A stretch of DNA of 64,000 nucleotides from Pollutimonas bauzanensis (GCF_900129885.1 NZ_FQXE01000003.1:1-64000); one strand, 5' to 3'. Positions 51,601-62,079 are shown, numbered from the stretch's first letter. Numbers and translations are program-made. The notes: generated from the letters alone by a model not told the origin.

Positions 51601-52344
51601 ATGATAGACCGAAGTTTACAAGGGGCGGTCGCCGTACTGACCGTCAATCGTCCGAACCGGCGCAATGCCCTGAGCGAAGAGACCGTCCTGGAGATTAAGA
51701 GGCATCTGGACGAGATCGAGTCCGATCCAGGCATCCGGGTCACGATCATCACTGGCAGCGCGCCGGGATTTTGCGCCGGCAGCGACCTTAAAGAGCTGGC
51801 CACGATGGACCTGCGCGGCATGTGCCGGCACGAGGCCGACACCGCGCATTTTTGCCGGTCGATCAGCCAACTGAGCAAGCCCGTGATTGCCGCGGTAGAA
51901 GGGTTTGCCTTAGGCGGAGGCTTTGTCTTTGCCGCTTCCTGCGATATTGTCATAAGCAGCCGAAGCTGCCGCTGGCATCTGCCGGAAGTCCAGATTGGCT
52001 GGATACCCCCCTGGGGCCTCGAGACGCTGGTGGCGCGTCTCGGCCCCGTAGCGGCCAGACGACTGACCTGGGGCAGCGAGCCGCTGGACGGCGTCGAAGC
52101 GCATCGGATCGGCCTGGCCGATTTCCTGAGCGACGACGGCGCCGCGCTGAAGACGGCGCTGGAGCTTGCGCAGCGGCTGGTCGCACTGCCCGATGTCGCC
52201 GTAACGGCCGTCAAAAAATATTTCGCGCCTCACGTTGGCGCCAATGGCGAAACCGGCGACGTGATTGCCAACCGGATGTTCGAAGAGAACTGCAAGCATC
52301 CCGCCGCTATTGCAACACTGCAGAAATTCGGAGTACGCACATGA
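51601..52344 (+). CDS. Crotonase-family protein (enoyl-CoA hydratase/isomerase)
   Basis: A 247-residue crotonase. The oxyanion-hole segments are CAGSDLKEL and GFALGGGFVFAASCDIV. One catalytic Glu equivalent remains (HLPEVQIG) but the second position (in RRLTWG) is not Glu, so an isomerase, hydrolase or lyase activity is possible. The stop overlaps the CoA-transferase start (ATGA). Confidence 0.88.
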   Translation: MIDRSLQGAVAVLTVNRPNRRNALSEETVLEIKRHLDEIESDPGIRVTIITGSAPGFCAGSDLKELATMDLRGMCRHEADTAHFCRSISQLSKPVIAAVEGFALGGGFVFAASCDIVISSRSCRWHLPEVQIGWIPPWGLETLVARLGPVAARRLTWGSEPLDGVEAHRIGLADFLSDDGAALKTALELAQRLVALPDVAVTAVKKYFAPHVGANGETGDVIANRMFEENCKHPAAIATLQKFGVRT

Positions 52345-53930
52345 GCAAGTTCTGCTCTTTGGAAGAGGCGGTATCTGGCATTCAAAGCGGACAGACCGTG
52401 GCAAGCGTCGGCGTCATAGGCTGGATCACGCCCGATGCGCTGCTTAAAGGCCTGGGCGACCGCTATGAAAAGGAACAGCATCCGCGCGACCTGACCTTCT
52501 ATTTTCCTTGCGGTACGGGTGACGCGATGGACATCGGCGGCATGGACCGCGTTGCCAGGAAAGGACTGATGAAGCGGATCGTGGCGGGTTCTTATATCAA
52601 CCCCGTACACCCGCAAACGGGCGAACGCCCGAAGCTGATGCAGCTGATCCGGGAAAATGCCATCGAAGCCTATAGCTGGCCTATTGGCGCATCCATGCAC
52701 TGGCTGCGTGAAGTCGCGCGCAAAAGTCCCGGCTATCTGACCAAAATAGGCCTGGGCGCATATATTGATCCCGACCAGGATGGTGGAAAATTCACCGCGC
52801 TGGCGACCGACGATCTGGTGGAAAAAGTCTCTTTCAAGGGCGAAGACTATCTCTTCTACCCTACCTGGCCACTACACCACTGCTTTATCCGTGCCACCTC
52901 GGCAGACGAGTTCGGCAACCTCTCGTTCGAGAATGAGGGACTGCTCTCGGCCGCGCTGGCGCTGGCGCTGGCCACGAAAGCCTGCGGTGGAACGGTAACC
53001 GCGCAGGTCACCCGGCAGGTCGAGCGATTTACCCGGGATGCCGGCACTGTTCGTATTCCCGGCGACTTTGTCGACAACGTCGTCATCGTTCCGGACCAGA
53101 TGATGGTTACCGACACACCCTTCGACACTCGTTATCTCTCGCCCAAGAATATGCAGCTGGAGACGCTGCCCAAAATACCCTTCGGCCCGGACAAAATCAT
53201 TGGTCGCCGCGCTTACCTGGAGGTGCCCAAGCGCACGCTTACGATCCTGGGATTTGGCGCATCGTCCGATATGCCGTTGGTGATGGCAGAAGATGGCGCC
53301 TTGAATGCTGGAAATATCGATGACTACCGCTTCACGACCGAGCACGGCTCCTATGGCGGCGTCGTGATGACAGGCTGGCAGTTTTCCACGAATATGTGGC
53401 CGGAAGCCCTGGTCGATGGCGTGACTCAGTTCGACGCCATCGATGGTGGACTGTGTGAATGCACGGCGCTGTCTTTCGCGGAGTTCGATGCCCAAGGGAG
53501 CGTCAACGTCAGTAAATTCGGCGCCGCCAATCCGGGGGCGGGCGGCTTTACCGATATTGCCCATAATGCCAAAAAGCTTATCTTCACCGGCACATTCACC
53601 GCTGGCGGACTAAAGGTTTCGGCGGTTGACGGAGTGCTGCGCATCGATCAGGAGGGCAAGAACAAGAAGCTGGTGCCCAAAGCACAGCACATTACCTATG
53701 CGGTCAGCGCAGGCGTCGCAGAAAGAGGCCAGGAGGCCCTGCTGATCACGGAAAGAGCGGTATTCCAGATTCATGGCGACGGCCTCGAGCTGATCGAGAT
53801 CGCGCCAGGCATCGATCTGCAAAAGGATGTGCTGGATCAAATGGCGTTTCAACCCAAGATCAGCGCCAGGCTGAAGACCATGGACGCATGGATCTTCAAG
53901 GATGAGCATCCAGCACTTGCTGCCGTCTAG
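52341..53930 (+). CDS. Family I acyl-CoA:carboxylate CoA-transferase (propionate CoA-transferase/YdiF-like)
   Basis: A single-chain enzyme of 529 residues with both CoA-transferase domains (alpha about 1-270, beta about 290-525). The N-terminal IQSGQTVASVGVIGWITPDALL is the alpha motif. The beta domain has TTEHGSYGG, where the Glu should be the one that forms the glutamyl-CoA thioester. It would activate the acid imported by the TRAP system. It is the last gene of the operon, followed by a strong terminator. An open stretch starting at 51822 runs into this frame but is not the start. Confidence 0.9.
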   Translation: MSKFCSLEEAVSGIQSGQTVASVGVIGWITPDALLKGLGDRYEKEQHPRDLTFYFPCGTGDAMDIGGMDRVARKGLMKRIVAGSYINPVHPQTGERPKLMQLIRENAIEAYSWPIGASMHWLREVARKSPGYLTKIGLGAYIDPDQDGGKFTALATDDLVEKVSFKGEDYLFYPTWPLHHCFIRATSADEFGNLSFENEGLLSAALALALATKACGGTVTAQVTRQVERFTRDAGTVRIPGDFVDNVVIVPDQMMVTDTPFDTRYLSPKNMQLETLPKIPFGPDKIIGRRAYLEVPKRTLTILGFGASSDMPLVMAEDGALNAGNIDDYRFTTEHGSYGGVVMTGWQFSTNMWPEALVDGVTQFDAIDGGLCECTALSFAEFDAQGSVNVSKFGAANPGAGGFTDIAHNAKKLIFTGTFTAGGLKVSAVDGVLRIDQEGKNKKLVPKAQHITYAVSAGVAERGQEALLITERAVFQIHGDGLELIEIAPGIDLQKDVLDQMAFQPKISARLKTMDAWIFKDEHPALAAV

Positions 53931-53942
53931 ATTCGGCAAACT

Positions 53943-53987
53943 GCTCCGGCGCCCCAATTATCAGATTGACGGGCGCCGGAGCCTTTT
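53943..53987 (+). terminator. Rho-independent terminator of the TRAP/CoA-transferase operon
   Basis: A perfect 12-bp GC-rich stem (53943-53954 with 53971-53982) has a 16-base loop and is followed by CTTTTG. It closes the operon. Between here and the thioesterase a smaller inverted repeat (CCGAGCC/GGCTCGG, 54058-54077) precedes a TACAAT that may be a -10. Confidence 0.8.
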
Positions 53988-54137
53988 GCCCCGACGCCAT
54001 TCATAAGCCCGCGTTGCAGTGGAGCATGTCCAGGCCGGGGAGGGCCGTTGGCTTCGACCGAGCCGTTCGTGGCTCGGAGTCAATCGCTACAATGGTATGC
54101 CGCGCCAACTGACGCAGCCTCTATCAACCGCTAGTCG

Positions 54138-54578
54138 ATGAATAAAATGAGCAGACCACAAGCCCGCCAACGCGCTGAATTCAAGGTTTTTTCACCGATC
54201 ACCACAAGGTGGATGGATAACGACGTATACGGACACGTGAACAATGTCACGTATTACTCGTACTTCGACACCGCCGTCAACGGCTACCTGTTGGAGCAGG
54301 GGATGCTCGATATACATGGCGGAGGCATCATCGGCCTGGTCGTCGAAACCGGCTGCCAGTTTTTTTCGTCGATCGCTTTTCCCGATGCCATTGAGGCCGG
54401 TTTCAAAGTCGCCAAGCTGGGCAACAGCAGCGTGCGCTATGAAATAGGAATCTTCAAGAGAGGCGAATCGCTGAGCGCCGCGCATGGCCATTTTGTGCAT
54501 GTCTACGTCGACAAGCAGAACCGCCGCTCGGTGCCTTTGCCCGCCGAGCTGAGAAACGCGCTCGAAGCTCTGGTTTGA
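54138..54578 (+). CDS. Hotdog-fold acyl-CoA thioesterase (4HBT family), copy 1
   Basis: A 146-residue thioesterase. The family active-site segment RWMDNDVYGHVNNVTYYSYFDTAVN supplies the catalytic acid. It hydrolyses an acyl-CoA to free acid and CoA, possibly to rescue CoA from a dead-end thioester of the neighbouring pathways. It is transcribed alone and converges with a clear paralogue only 23 bases away. Other ATG starts (54147) are possible. Confidence 0.9.
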   Translation: MNKMSRPQARQRAEFKVFSPITTRWMDNDVYGHVNNVTYYSYFDTAVNGYLLEQGMLDIHGGGIIGLVVETGCQFFSSIAFPDAIEAGFKVAKLGNSSVRYEIGIFKRGESLSAAHGHFVHVYVDKQNRRSVPLPAELRNALEALV

Positions 54579-54601
54579 TTGCATGTGATGATTTGGGCTG
54601 G

Positions 54602-55060
54602 TCAATCCCGCAGTTGTTCCAGAAATTGCCGTAATATTTTCGGTAGCTCGGCGGGTCGCCGGGTCTCATGATCGACGTAGACGTGCACAAAATGGCCGCT
54701 GGCGCAGCAGGTCGCCGCGCCAGCGGCAAAGATGCCTAATTCGTAGCGCACGCTGCTGCTGCCGATGCAGGCTACCCGGATACCCACTTCAATATCTTGC
54801 GGAAACAGAATAGACGAGAAATAGCTGCAGCCGGTTTCGACGACCAGCCCTATCACCGTACCTTTGTCGGGATCCAGCGCTCCGGCATGAATAAGGCAGC
54901 GATTGACCGCGGTGTCGAAGTACGAATAGTAGACAACGTTATTTACATGGCCATACCTGTCGCAATCCATCCAACGGGTGGCCAGAGCCTCGAAATGGCG
55001 GAAGTCGGAGCGCAACGGCAGCGAAGGGCGTTGCGTATTTGGCGGGCTCGATCCGGTCAC
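54602..55060 (-). CDS. Hotdog-fold acyl-CoA thioesterase (4HBT family), copy 2
   Basis: A 152-residue paralogue of the preceding gene: RWMDCDRYGHVNNVVYYSYF, then GLVVETGC, SSVRYELGIF and SGHFVHVYVD align without gaps. The start is GTG at 55060 and overlaps the Fe-ADH stop (GTGA), so it is coupled to the minus-strand operon as its last gene. It probably serves the CoA esters made in that operon. Confidence 0.9.
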   Translation of the reverse strand: MTGSSPPNTQRPSLPLRSDFRHFEALATRWMDCDRYGHVNNVVYYSYFDTAVNRCLIHAGALDPDKGTVIGLVVETGCSYFSSILFPQDIEVGIRVACIGSSSVRYELGIFAAGAATCCASGHFVHVYVDHETRRPAELPKILRQFLEQLRD

Positions 55061-56205
55061 AACGCTTCTTCATACAGGCTATAAGCATCTTTGTAAGAGA
55101 TGCCGCGCGGATTGTTTACCAGCAGGCGTTGCTGCAGCATGGCCTGCTCCGCCAGCGTGGCCAAGTCATCAGTCGTAACGCCAACTTGGGCTAAACGGGT
55201 TTCAAGCCCGACGGCTTCTGCGAGCCTGCTGATAGTATCAACGAAGGCATGTGCGCGCTCGAGCGGTGAGTCTGAAATGCTGGGCAAGATAACTTCCGCC
55301 AGCTCGGCATACTGCGTCGCCGCATGGCTTAGGTTGAACCGCAATACCGGTTTCAGCATCAGAGCGTTGGACAGTCCATGGGGCACGTGGAAAATGCCAC
55401 CCAATGGATAAGCCAATGCGTGTATGCCTCCGACTGGCGCGTTGGCGAAGGCTTGGCCCGCCATCATGGCGCCGATCAGCATGTTCTGGCGGGCACTGAT
55501 ATCCTGACCTTCACGGCATACGCGCTCCAGCGAATGATAGAGCAGACGCAATGCCTCACGCGCCAAGCTGTCTGAGACGGGATTCTTGTGAATACGGCTG
55601 GTGTACGCTTCAATCGCGTGCACCATGGCGTCCACCCCAGTCGCGGCGGTGACTTTGGATGGAAGGCCAAGGGTCAAGAGAGGGTCCAGCACCGCGATGT
55701 CAGCATATAGGGCTGGGGACACAATACCGGCCTTGACCGTTGCGGATCGAGTGACGATTGCGATCGGTGTGGCTTCGGAGCCGGTTCCCGCAGTGGTCGG
55801 AACCTGGATAAGAGGCAGACGGGGCCAGCTTATCTTGTCCATTCCGTATACATCGCGAATATCCGTCGACCCTTCAGCGAGCGCGGCCACCAGCTTCGCA
55901 ACGTCCATCGACGAACCTCCACCGAAACCCACGATCAGCTGGGCGCAATGGCTACGCGCGGCTTGCAAAGCCAGGTCGATAGTCGCCTCGGGCGGGTCGG
56001 CGATGACATCAGAAAAGATCTCCACATCATGTCCGCCTTCGCGCAGTGTGGTGGCGAACTTCCCGGGGAGCCCGAGCGCGCGGAGCGGCCGGTCCGTGAG
56101 CACCAGGATGCGGGATGCTCCCCACTGGGTGGTAATCACAGCGGCGAGGCGATCGGAGGAACCAGCCCCGGCGATCGTCCTCGCATGAGTACGAAACTCG
56201 AACAT
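55057..56205 (-). CDS. Iron-containing alcohol dehydrogenase family enzyme
   Basis: A 382-residue NAD(P)-dependent group III alcohol dehydrogenase. It has the GGGSSMDVAK nucleotide motif, TTAGTGSEATP, and metal ligands in the GVDAMVHAIEAY and HALAYPLGGIFHVPHG segments. Relatives include 1,3-propanediol, 4-hydroxybutyrate and maleylacetate dehydrogenases; the exact substrate is not clear. It lies two bases after the thiolase gene. Confidence 0.9.
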   Translation of the reverse strand: MFEFRTHARTIAGAGSSDRLAAVITTQWGASRILVLTDRPLRALGLPGKFATTLREGGHDVEIFSDVIADPPEATIDLALQAARSHCAQLIVGFGGGSSMDVAKLVAALAEGSTDIRDVYGMDKISWPRLPLIQVPTTAGTGSEATPIAIVTRSATVKAGIVSPALYADIAVLDPLLTLGLPSKVTAATGVDAMVHAIEAYTSRIHKNPVSDSLAREALRLLYHSLERVCREGQDISARQNMLIGAMMAGQAFANAPVGGIHALAYPLGGIFHVPHGLSNALMLKPVLRFNLSHAATQYAELAEVILPSISDSPLERAHAFVDTISRLAEAVGLETRLAQVGVTTDDLATLAEQAMLQQRLLVNNPRGISYKDAYSLYEEAL

Positions 56206-56207
56206 TA

Positions 56208-57389
56208 TCAAAGCACCTCGAATAGTCCGGCGGCGCCCATTCCACCGCCCACACACATGGTGACGACGACGTAGCGTATGCCTCGCCGTTTCCCCTCCAG
56301 CAGGGCGTGGCCCACCAAACGGGCGCCTGACATGCCATATGGATGGCCCAGCGCGATAGCCCCGCCGTTCACATTCAGCAATTCGTCCGGGATGCCAAGC
56401 TGATCGCGGCAGTACAGGACTTGGACGGCAAAGGCCTCGTTCAACTCCCATAGGCCGATATCACTCTTGCGCAGGCCGGCGCGCTTGAGCAGGCGCGGGA
56501 CGGCAAAAACCGGGCCAATACCCATTTCATCCGGCTCGCAGCCTGCAACTGCAAACCCGCGGAACAGGCCCAATGGCTCTATATTGCGCCGTTCCGCGCT
56601 CTTCGCATCCATGAGCACGCAGGCGCTGGCGCCATCAGAGAGCTGGCTTGCATTGCCGGCGGTAGTGCATCCCCCTTCGACTATGGCCTTTAGATGCGAT
56701 AGCGCGTCTACCGTCGTGCCGGGCCGTATTCCTTCATCTTCCGCAAGCAGGACTTCCTGCTCCGAGTATTCCCCTGAAGCCTTGTCGATCAGACGCTGCC
56801 GTACACGAATTGGCGCGATTTCGTATGCGGTGCGTCCCGCTTGTTGAGCCTCTGCGGCGCGCTGCTGGCTGCGCGCTCCATATTCATCCTGGGCCTGCCG
56901 GGAAATGCCATAACGTCGCGCCACTATCTCGGCAGTGTCTATCATCGAGAGAAAAATTCCAGGTCTGTTTGCCTCCAGCCACGGATCCCGCGTCATGTGG
57001 CCGTTCATATATTCGTTTTGCACGCAGGAGATGCTGTCCAGGCCGCCCGCAACCAGAATGTCCGCTACCCCAGTCTGGATGGCGCTTGCGCCAATTGCGA
57101 TGGCTTGCATTCCAGATGCGCAGAGCCGGTTGACAGTGAAGCCGGGCGTGTCAATGGCCAAGCCCGCCCGCAGGGCGATCTGGCGAGCGATGTTCTCTCC
57201 GGCGGTGCCTTCCGGCCGCCCGCAGCCCATGACCACGTCATCAATTGAGTTCATGTCGAGGCCCGCTCGGGACACCGCATGCTCGACCGCGTGCGCACCC
57301 AGCGTTGCACCGTAAGTCTGATTCAGCGCGCCGCGGTAGGCCTTGCCTATGGGCGTGCGAGCGGTCGAGACAATGGCCACGTCCTTCAT
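56208..57389 (-). CDS. Thiolase (acetyl-CoA acyltransferase)
   Basis: Cleaves a 3-ketoacyl-CoA with CoA. The 393-residue protein has the nucleophile Cys in [12 protein letters not shown], the His in [16 protein letters not shown] and the second Cys in [11 protein letters not shown], and starts with [14 protein letters not shown]. The position usually written GHPxGxSGAR carries Tyr. The ATG overlaps the stop of the FadB-like gene (ATGA). Confidence 0.93.
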   Translation of the reverse strand: MKDVAIVSTARTPIGKAYRGALNQTYGATLGAHAVEHAVSRAGLDMNSIDDVVMGCGRPEGTAGENIARQIALRAGLAIDTPGFTVNRLCASGMQAIAIGASAIQTGVADILVAGGLDSISCVQNEYMNGHMTRDPWLEANRPGIFLSMIDTAEIVARRYGISRQAQDEYGARSQQRAAEAQQAGRTAYEIAPIRVRQRLIDKASGEYSEQEVLLAEDEGIRPGTTVDALSHLKAIVEGGCTTAGNASQLSDGASACVLMDAKSAERRNIEPLGLFRGFAVAGCEPDEMGIGPVFAVPRLLKRAGLRKSDIGLWELNEAFAVQVLYCRDQLGIPDELLNVNGGAIALGHPYGMSGARLVGHALLEGKRRGIRYVVVTMCVGGGMGAAGLFEVL

Positions 57390-59467
57390 AGCGGCTCCTG
57401 TTGCTTGCTGTAGCGATGCAGCGGCTCGCCGCGCAATGCGAGTTGTTCCAACAGCGCCGGAGGGCGCCAGAAATCCGGTTCGGCTTCCGCCGCATAGCGC
57501 TGCAGGGTCGCGACGACGTTGCTGAGTCCTAAGGCATCCGCCGCATAGCAAGGGCCGCCGCGAAGTCGGGGAAAGCCATAGCCCGACAGGAAAACCGCAT
57601 CGATATCGGATGCGCGCAGCGCTATCTTTTCTTCCAGGATGCGGGCCGCCTCGACAATCAATGCGTGGACGCAGCGGGTGGCAATTTCGTCGGCGCCGAC
57701 ATGCTGCCGGACGACGCCGGAATCGACGGACGTGGCGGCTATCAGGGCTTCAATACTCGCATCGCGCTGCGGTTCCCGGCTTCCTTCGTGGTAAGAGTAA
57801 ATCCCCGCCGCCGCTTTCAGGCCGAGTCGGCCGGCTTCGCTTACGCGATCGAGCCAGGCGGGCCAGGGCCGTTGCGGAGCATCAATATATTGGCGCTGCC
57901 GGATGCTATAACCCACGTCCAGGCCCGCCAAGTCGGCAACCTGAAAGGGTCCCATGGCAAACCCCCAGTTCCGCATGGCTTCGTCCACCTGATAGGGCAA
58001 GGCGCCGCGCTCTACCATCAGGGCGGCCTGCCGCAGATACTGATGCCACATCCGGTTGCCGATAAAGCCATCACATACGCCCGAGATGATCGCCGTCTTC
58101 CGCAAGCGTCGCGCCAGGGAAAGGGCGGTGGCCATGACGTCCGGCGATGTCCTTGAGCCGCGTACGACTTCCAGGAGCCGCATCACGTTTGCCGGGCTGA
58201 AAAAATGGAGTCCCACGACCGACTCGGGGCGGCCTGTCGCTGAGGCGATCTGGTCGACGTCCAGCGTGGATGTGTTGGTGGCAAGCACGGCGCCGGGATG
58301 CATGCACGCATCCAGGGCTTGAAATATCGATTGCTTGATGGGCATGTCCTCGAACACAGCCTCGATCACTATGTCGGTTTCACGCAGATCTGAAATCTCG
58401 GCAACAGGCCGGATCAAGGCGATACGGGCTTGAGCGGCATCATCGGCTATGCGACCCTTGGCAATCAGCGTCTTGTAATGACTGTTGATTGCATCGATGC
58501 CGGCGCATAGCGCATTGGGATGGGCGTCGTACCAGAGCGCCGGCACGCCAGACTCAATCAGGCACAGCATAATGCCGCGCCCCATGGTCCCCGCGCCCAC
58601 GACGGCCGCGTGCAGGACGGGGCGGGCGGCGCTGGCCGGGTGCGAAAGGGGCGGGCGTTCAGCGAAAAAGGCATATCGCAGCGCTTGCGATGCCGGGTCA
58701 TTCAGTAGGCGCTTGAACCATTGCTGCTCTATTGCCAAGCCTTGCTGGAAAGGCAGCCCGGCTGCGCCAACGCACTCCGCAGCGGCTTGCCGGGCAAGAG
58801 GGCTGCCCGGGGGGCGCGACAGAGGGGGGTCATTGGCTTCGCCGCTTGCGGCAGGCGCCAGGGCGGACACGCGTCGCGGTTGAACACCTGAATCGAGCAT
58901 GCGCTGCGTCCAGGCGAGCGCGTCGTCCATGGCATTCTCACCGAGCACCGTATCGACCAGGCCCCAGGAATGCGCTTGCCGGGCCTTCACCGGAGCCCCG
59001 GAAAGAATCATATGCTGCGCATGCGCGCTTCCCACCAGGCGGGGGAGGCGCTGTGTGCCGCCTGCGCCGGGGATCAGGCCTAATGTGATTTCCGGCAATC
59101 CCAGCGAGGCGTCCGCTGTGGCGAGACGGAAATGGCAAGCCAACGCCAATTCAAGGCCGCCGCCGAGCGCCGCCCCTTGCAGGACCGCTACGAAAGGTAT
59201 CGGCGAGGCTTCGATTTGCGCGACGAGATCAAGCAAGGACGGGGATGCGGCGGGGCCGGTCTCGGAAAATTCCTTGATATCGGCTCCCGCCGAAAACACC
59301 TTGGGCAGCGCACTCGTCAGCAGGACCGCGCGCAAGCCGGGCGCCGCCATTACCTGTCCCAGCGCTTGTGACAGCTGTTGCCGTAGTGCGCGGCTCAATG
59401 CATTGACCGGGGGGCTGTCCGCGCTCAGGATGCCAATGCTTTCGCGCAGCGCGAGTCGTATGCTCAT
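57386..59467 (-). CDS. Bifunctional enoyl-CoA hydratase/3-hydroxyacyl-CoA dehydrogenase (FadB/FadJ-like)
   Basis: A 693-residue fusion. The crotonase domain is about 1-190 ([45 protein letters not shown]). The NAD-binding domain is about 290-470 ([15 protein letters not shown]). The C-terminal dehydrogenase domains follow ([18 protein letters not shown], and [14 protein letters not shown] at the end). It carries out two successive steps of beta-oxidation, feeding the thiolase. The second hydratase Glu position (AQHMILSG) is His, so the hydratase part may favour isomerisation. ATG at 59467 with GGAA upstream. Confidence 0.92.
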   Translation of the reverse strand: MSIRLALRESIGILSADSPPVNALSRALRQQLSQALGQVMAAPGLRAVLLTSALPKVFSAGADIKEFSETGPAASPSLLDLVAQIEASPIPFVAVLQGAALGGGLELALACHFRLATADASLGLPEITLGLIPGAGGTQRLPRLVGSAHAQHMILSGAPVKARQAHSWGLVDTVLGENAMDDALAWTQRMLDSGVQPRRVSALAPAASGEANDPPLSRPPGSPLARQAAAECVGAAGLPFQQGLAIEQQWFKRLLNDPASQALRYAFFAERPPLSHPASAARPVLHAAVVGAGTMGRGIMLCLIESGVPALWYDAHPNALCAGIDAINSHYKTLIAKGRIADDAAQARIALIRPVAEISDLRETDIVIEAVFEDMPIKQSIFQALDACMHPGAVLATNTSTLDVDQIASATGRPESVVGLHFFSPANVMRLLEVVRGSRTSPDVMATALSLARRLRKTAIISGVCDGFIGNRMWHQYLRQAALMVERGALPYQVDEAMRNWGFAMGPFQVADLAGLDVGYSIRQRQYIDAPQRPWPAWLDRVSEAGRLGLKAAAGIYSYHEGSREPQRDASIEALIAATSVDSGVVRQHVGADEIATRCVHALIVEAARILEEKIALRASDIDAVFLSGYGFPRLRGGPCYAADALGLSNVVATLQRYAAEAEPDFWRPPALLEQLALRGEPLHRYSKQQEPL

Positions 59468-59477
59468 TATATTTCCG

Positions 59478-60452
59478 TTATGGTTTTTCGATGCCGGCCA
59501 CCTCGGCGGCTTCCGACCATTTGGCGATTTCCGCGATCTGGTATTTGTGCAGCGCTTCCGGCCCCGTAGGGAAAGACTCCCAGTTGGTCGACGCAAGGAA
59601 TTCCCGAGTCCTGGCGTTTTCGTAGATGGACACCATTGTGTCGCTGAGCCTCTTGATCACTGATGCGGGCGTACCTTTAGGCGCGAATGCGGAAGTCCAA
59701 TTGATCATGTCGAAACCGGTGAACCCGCTTTCGCCCAGCGTCGGCGTGTCGGGCGCACTCACCAGGCGATCGGCGCTTGTCACGGCAAGCAGACGCAATT
59801 TTCCGGACTGTATGAATGGAACCAGCGCGGCGTAGTCGCCGAAAGCGAAATTGACTTGATTGCCCGCCAGGTCCGTCAAGGCTTGGGCGGCCCCTTTGTA
59901 GGGAATATGAATAGCCTTGGCTCCGGCCATGGATAGAAATAGCTCCGTGGTGATCTGATACGCGGCGCTTCCGGAAGCGTAATTCAAGGTGCCCGGCTTT
60001 TGCTTCAACGCTTCGACAAGATCGCCGACCGACCGATATGGCGCGCTTGCCGGGACGGCGAGGCCCATGGCGCCGCGGGCTAAACGGGCCACCGGCGCGA
60101 AGTCGTTCAGCGGGTCGTATGGCAGTTTTTTGAATACTGCGGCGTTGACGGTCATTGCCGACGACCCTGAAATCAATAAGGTGTAGCCATCGGGCGCTGA
60201 CGCGGCAACCATGTTCGCCGCGATAAAGCTGTTGCCTCCGGGTCGATTCTCGACGATGACCGGCGACTTCAGCGCGGCTTCCATTTCACGGGCGAGGTAG
60301 CGCGCCGTGTTGTCGGTGCCGCTACCGGGAGAGAATGGAACGATCAGGCGGATAGGCTTGTTCGGGAAATCATCCGCCGCGAGGCTGAGGGCCGGACCCG
60401 CCAGTACAATGGCGCCCACAGAGGCAATAAAAAATCGACGCAATACATTCAT
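59478..60452 (-). CDS. Bug-family (TctC-like) periplasmic solute receptor
   Basis: A 324-residue receptor with a clear signal peptide (RRFFIASVGAIVLAGPALSLA). Family motifs are IRLIVPFSPGSGTDNTAR, VIVENRPGGNSFIAANMV, KLPYDPLNDFAPVARL and IHIPYKGAAQALTDLAG. It lies inside the catabolic operon, 10 bases upstream of the FadB-like gene, and should bind the acid that the operon degrades. Confidence 0.93.
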   Translation of the reverse strand: MNVLRRFFIASVGAIVLAGPALSLAADDFPNKPIRLIVPFSPGSGTDNTARYLAREMEAALKSPVIVENRPGGNSFIAANMVAASAPDGYTLLISGSSAMTVNAAVFKKLPYDPLNDFAPVARLARGAMGLAVPASAPYRSVGDLVEALKQKPGTLNYASGSAAYQITTELFLSMAGAKAIHIPYKGAAQALTDLAGNQVNFAFGDYAALVPFIQSGKLRLLAVTSADRLVSAPDTPTLGESGFTGFDMINWTSAFAPKGTPASVIKRLSDTMVSIYENARTREFLASTNWESFPTGPEALHKYQIAEIAKWSEAAEVAGIEKP

Positions 60453-60491
60453 GTCTTCTCTCCTTTTTTATATCTGATCGGTATATTGGCG

Positions 60492-61292
60492 TTAACGGCC
60501 GGCAAAGTTGGCCGGACGCTTCTCTAATAGCGCGGCAATTCCTTCCGCGTGGTCCTCGGTATGGTGCGATAGCGTCTGGTATAGACGTGAGAGCTCAAGC
60601 AGGCCTTCCAGGCGCTGGTGCAAGCCCTCGCGAATAAGCCGCTTGGTGAACCGCAATTGATACGGCGGGTTCACTGCGATCCGATTGGCCATTTCGAGGG
60701 CGGCCTCGAGCAGCGTATCCGCCGGCACGACGCGAGATACCAAGTTCCATTGCAGCGCGGTTTGCGCGTCCAAAGGCTCACCGGTAAATGCCATCTCATA
60801 GGTGCGCGCAAGGCCCACTATCCTCGGCAGAAACCATGAACCGCCGTCGCCAGGAATGATGCCCAGCTTGACGAAGCTTTCCGCGAAGCGCGCGTTATCC
60901 GCCGCAATGCGGATATCGCACATGCACGCCAAATCGCAGCCGGCGCCAATTGCCGCGCCATTGACCGCCGCGATCAAGGGCACATCGAGGCGCGCCAAGG
61001 CGAGCGGAATGCGCTGTATTCCGGTCACATACTTGCCGGGGATTCCAGCCGCGGCGCCGCTGCCGGGACCGTAATCGGCCAGCATCTTCTTGATATTTCC
61101 ACCAGCGCAAAACGAAGGCCCATTGCCGGTGAGGATGGCCGCGCGAACGGACAGGTCGGCATTCAGGTCATTGACCAGGTCTTCGAACTCCTGGAATTGG
61201 TCCGCATCCGTCAGTGCGTTGCGCTCTTCCGGCCGGTTCATCCGGATGATGCAAACATTAGCGATGCGCTCGGTGTCCAGAAATTTTGTCAT
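60492..61292 (-). CDS. Crotonase-family enoyl-CoA hydratase/isomerase
   Basis: A 266-residue crotonase. The oxyanion-hole segments are CAGGNIKKML and GAAIGAGCDLACMCDIRIA. In FAESFVKLGIIPGDGGSWFLPR the first hydratase Glu position is replaced (Phe), and an Asp appears in PGDGG, while YEMAFTG keeps the second Glu. This pattern belongs to a subgroup whose reaction may be isomerisation or hydration with another base. Confidence 0.88.
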   Translation of the reverse strand: MTKFLDTERIANVCIIRMNRPEERNALTDADQFQEFEDLVNDLNADLSVRAAILTGNGPSFCAGGNIKKMLADYGPGSGAAAGIPGKYVTGIQRIPLALARLDVPLIAAVNGAAIGAGCDLACMCDIRIAADNARFAESFVKLGIIPGDGGSWFLPRIVGLARTYEMAFTGEPLDAQTALQWNLVSRVVPADTLLEAALEMANRIAVNPPYQLRFTKRLIREGLHQRLEGLLELSRLYQTLSHHTEDHAEGIAALLEKRPANFAGR

Positions 61293-61318
61293 TTAATACT
61301 CTCTCAAAACATTGGTGA

Positions 61319-62077
61319 TTAGCGCCCGGTCCAACGAGGCGCGCGCTTTTCGCGGAAGGCCAATACGCCTTCGTCCGCGTCTTCCGATTGGTAGACTGGT
61401 TCCATGATATGGAATGCGGTCCTTAGCGCGGCCGCGCGTCCCATTTCTGCGGACGCATAGACCATTTCTTTGCAGGCGGCGGCGCTAAGAGGCGCTGTCG
61501 CGACGATCGCTCGCGCGAGCTCCATCGCCTTTGCCATGAGTTGCGCGGTCGGGACCACATGATTGACGAATCCGATCTCGGCGGCGCGATGGGCCGCGAT
61601 GGGGTCGCCCGTAAGCAAAAGCTCGAGCGTCATCTTTTGTGGGATGACGCCGGCCAGCCAGGCTGCCCAGGCCGGTCCGCGTCCGACTTTCGACTCAGGC
61701 ATTCCGAAAACGGCGTGGTCGGCGGCGACGACCAGATCGCACATCTGCGCAAAAAACCACCCGCCGCCGAGTGCGGATCCGTTTACAGCTGCGATGACCG
61801 GCTTGGCGACAGTCACGTTATCGCCCAATATTGGCAGAAACGTTTTCTGGCTGATTTCAGTGTCCTCAGAAAGGTCGCGTCCCGCGCTAAAGCTGCGGTC
61901 CCCGGCCCCGGTCAGTATCGCGACGCGCAATGCCGGGTCCGTTTCAAAGCGGGACCAAGCGGCCAACAAGCCTTCGCGCATGGCCAGATTGATGGCATTG
62001 CGTTTCTCGGGACGATTCATCGTAATGACGGCGATCTGGCCGTCGATATCGAATTTCACTGCGGTTGATTCAAACAT
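61319..62077 (-). CDS. Crotonase-family enoyl-CoA hydratase
   Basis: A 252-residue crotonase. SAGRDLSED and GSALGGGWFFAQMCDLVV form the oxyanion hole. Both catalytic Glu positions appear to be kept (GMPESKVG and TLELLLTG), so hydratase activity is plausible. It is the third crotonase unit in this operon, counting the FadB-like fusion. It is two bases behind the CoA-transferase gene. Confidence 0.89.
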   Translation of the reverse strand: MFESTAVKFDIDGQIAVITMNRPEKRNAINLAMREGLLAAWSRFETDPALRVAILTGAGDRSFSAGRDLSEDTEISQKTFLPILGDNVTVAKPVIAAVNGSALGGGWFFAQMCDLVVAADHAVFGMPESKVGRGPAWAAWLAGVIPQKMTLELLLTGDPIAAHRAAEIGFVNHVVPTAQLMAKAMELARAIVATAPLSAAACKEMVYASAEMGRAAALRTAFHIMEPVYQSEDADEGVLAFREKRAPRWTGR

Positions 62078-62079
62078 GA

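Noticed and set aside
51822-53930. A 702-codon frame that would extend the CoA-transferase upstream
   Set aside because: The upstream part is out of frame with a clear crotonase gene, and ATG 52341 with an ATGA overlap gives the normal family length.
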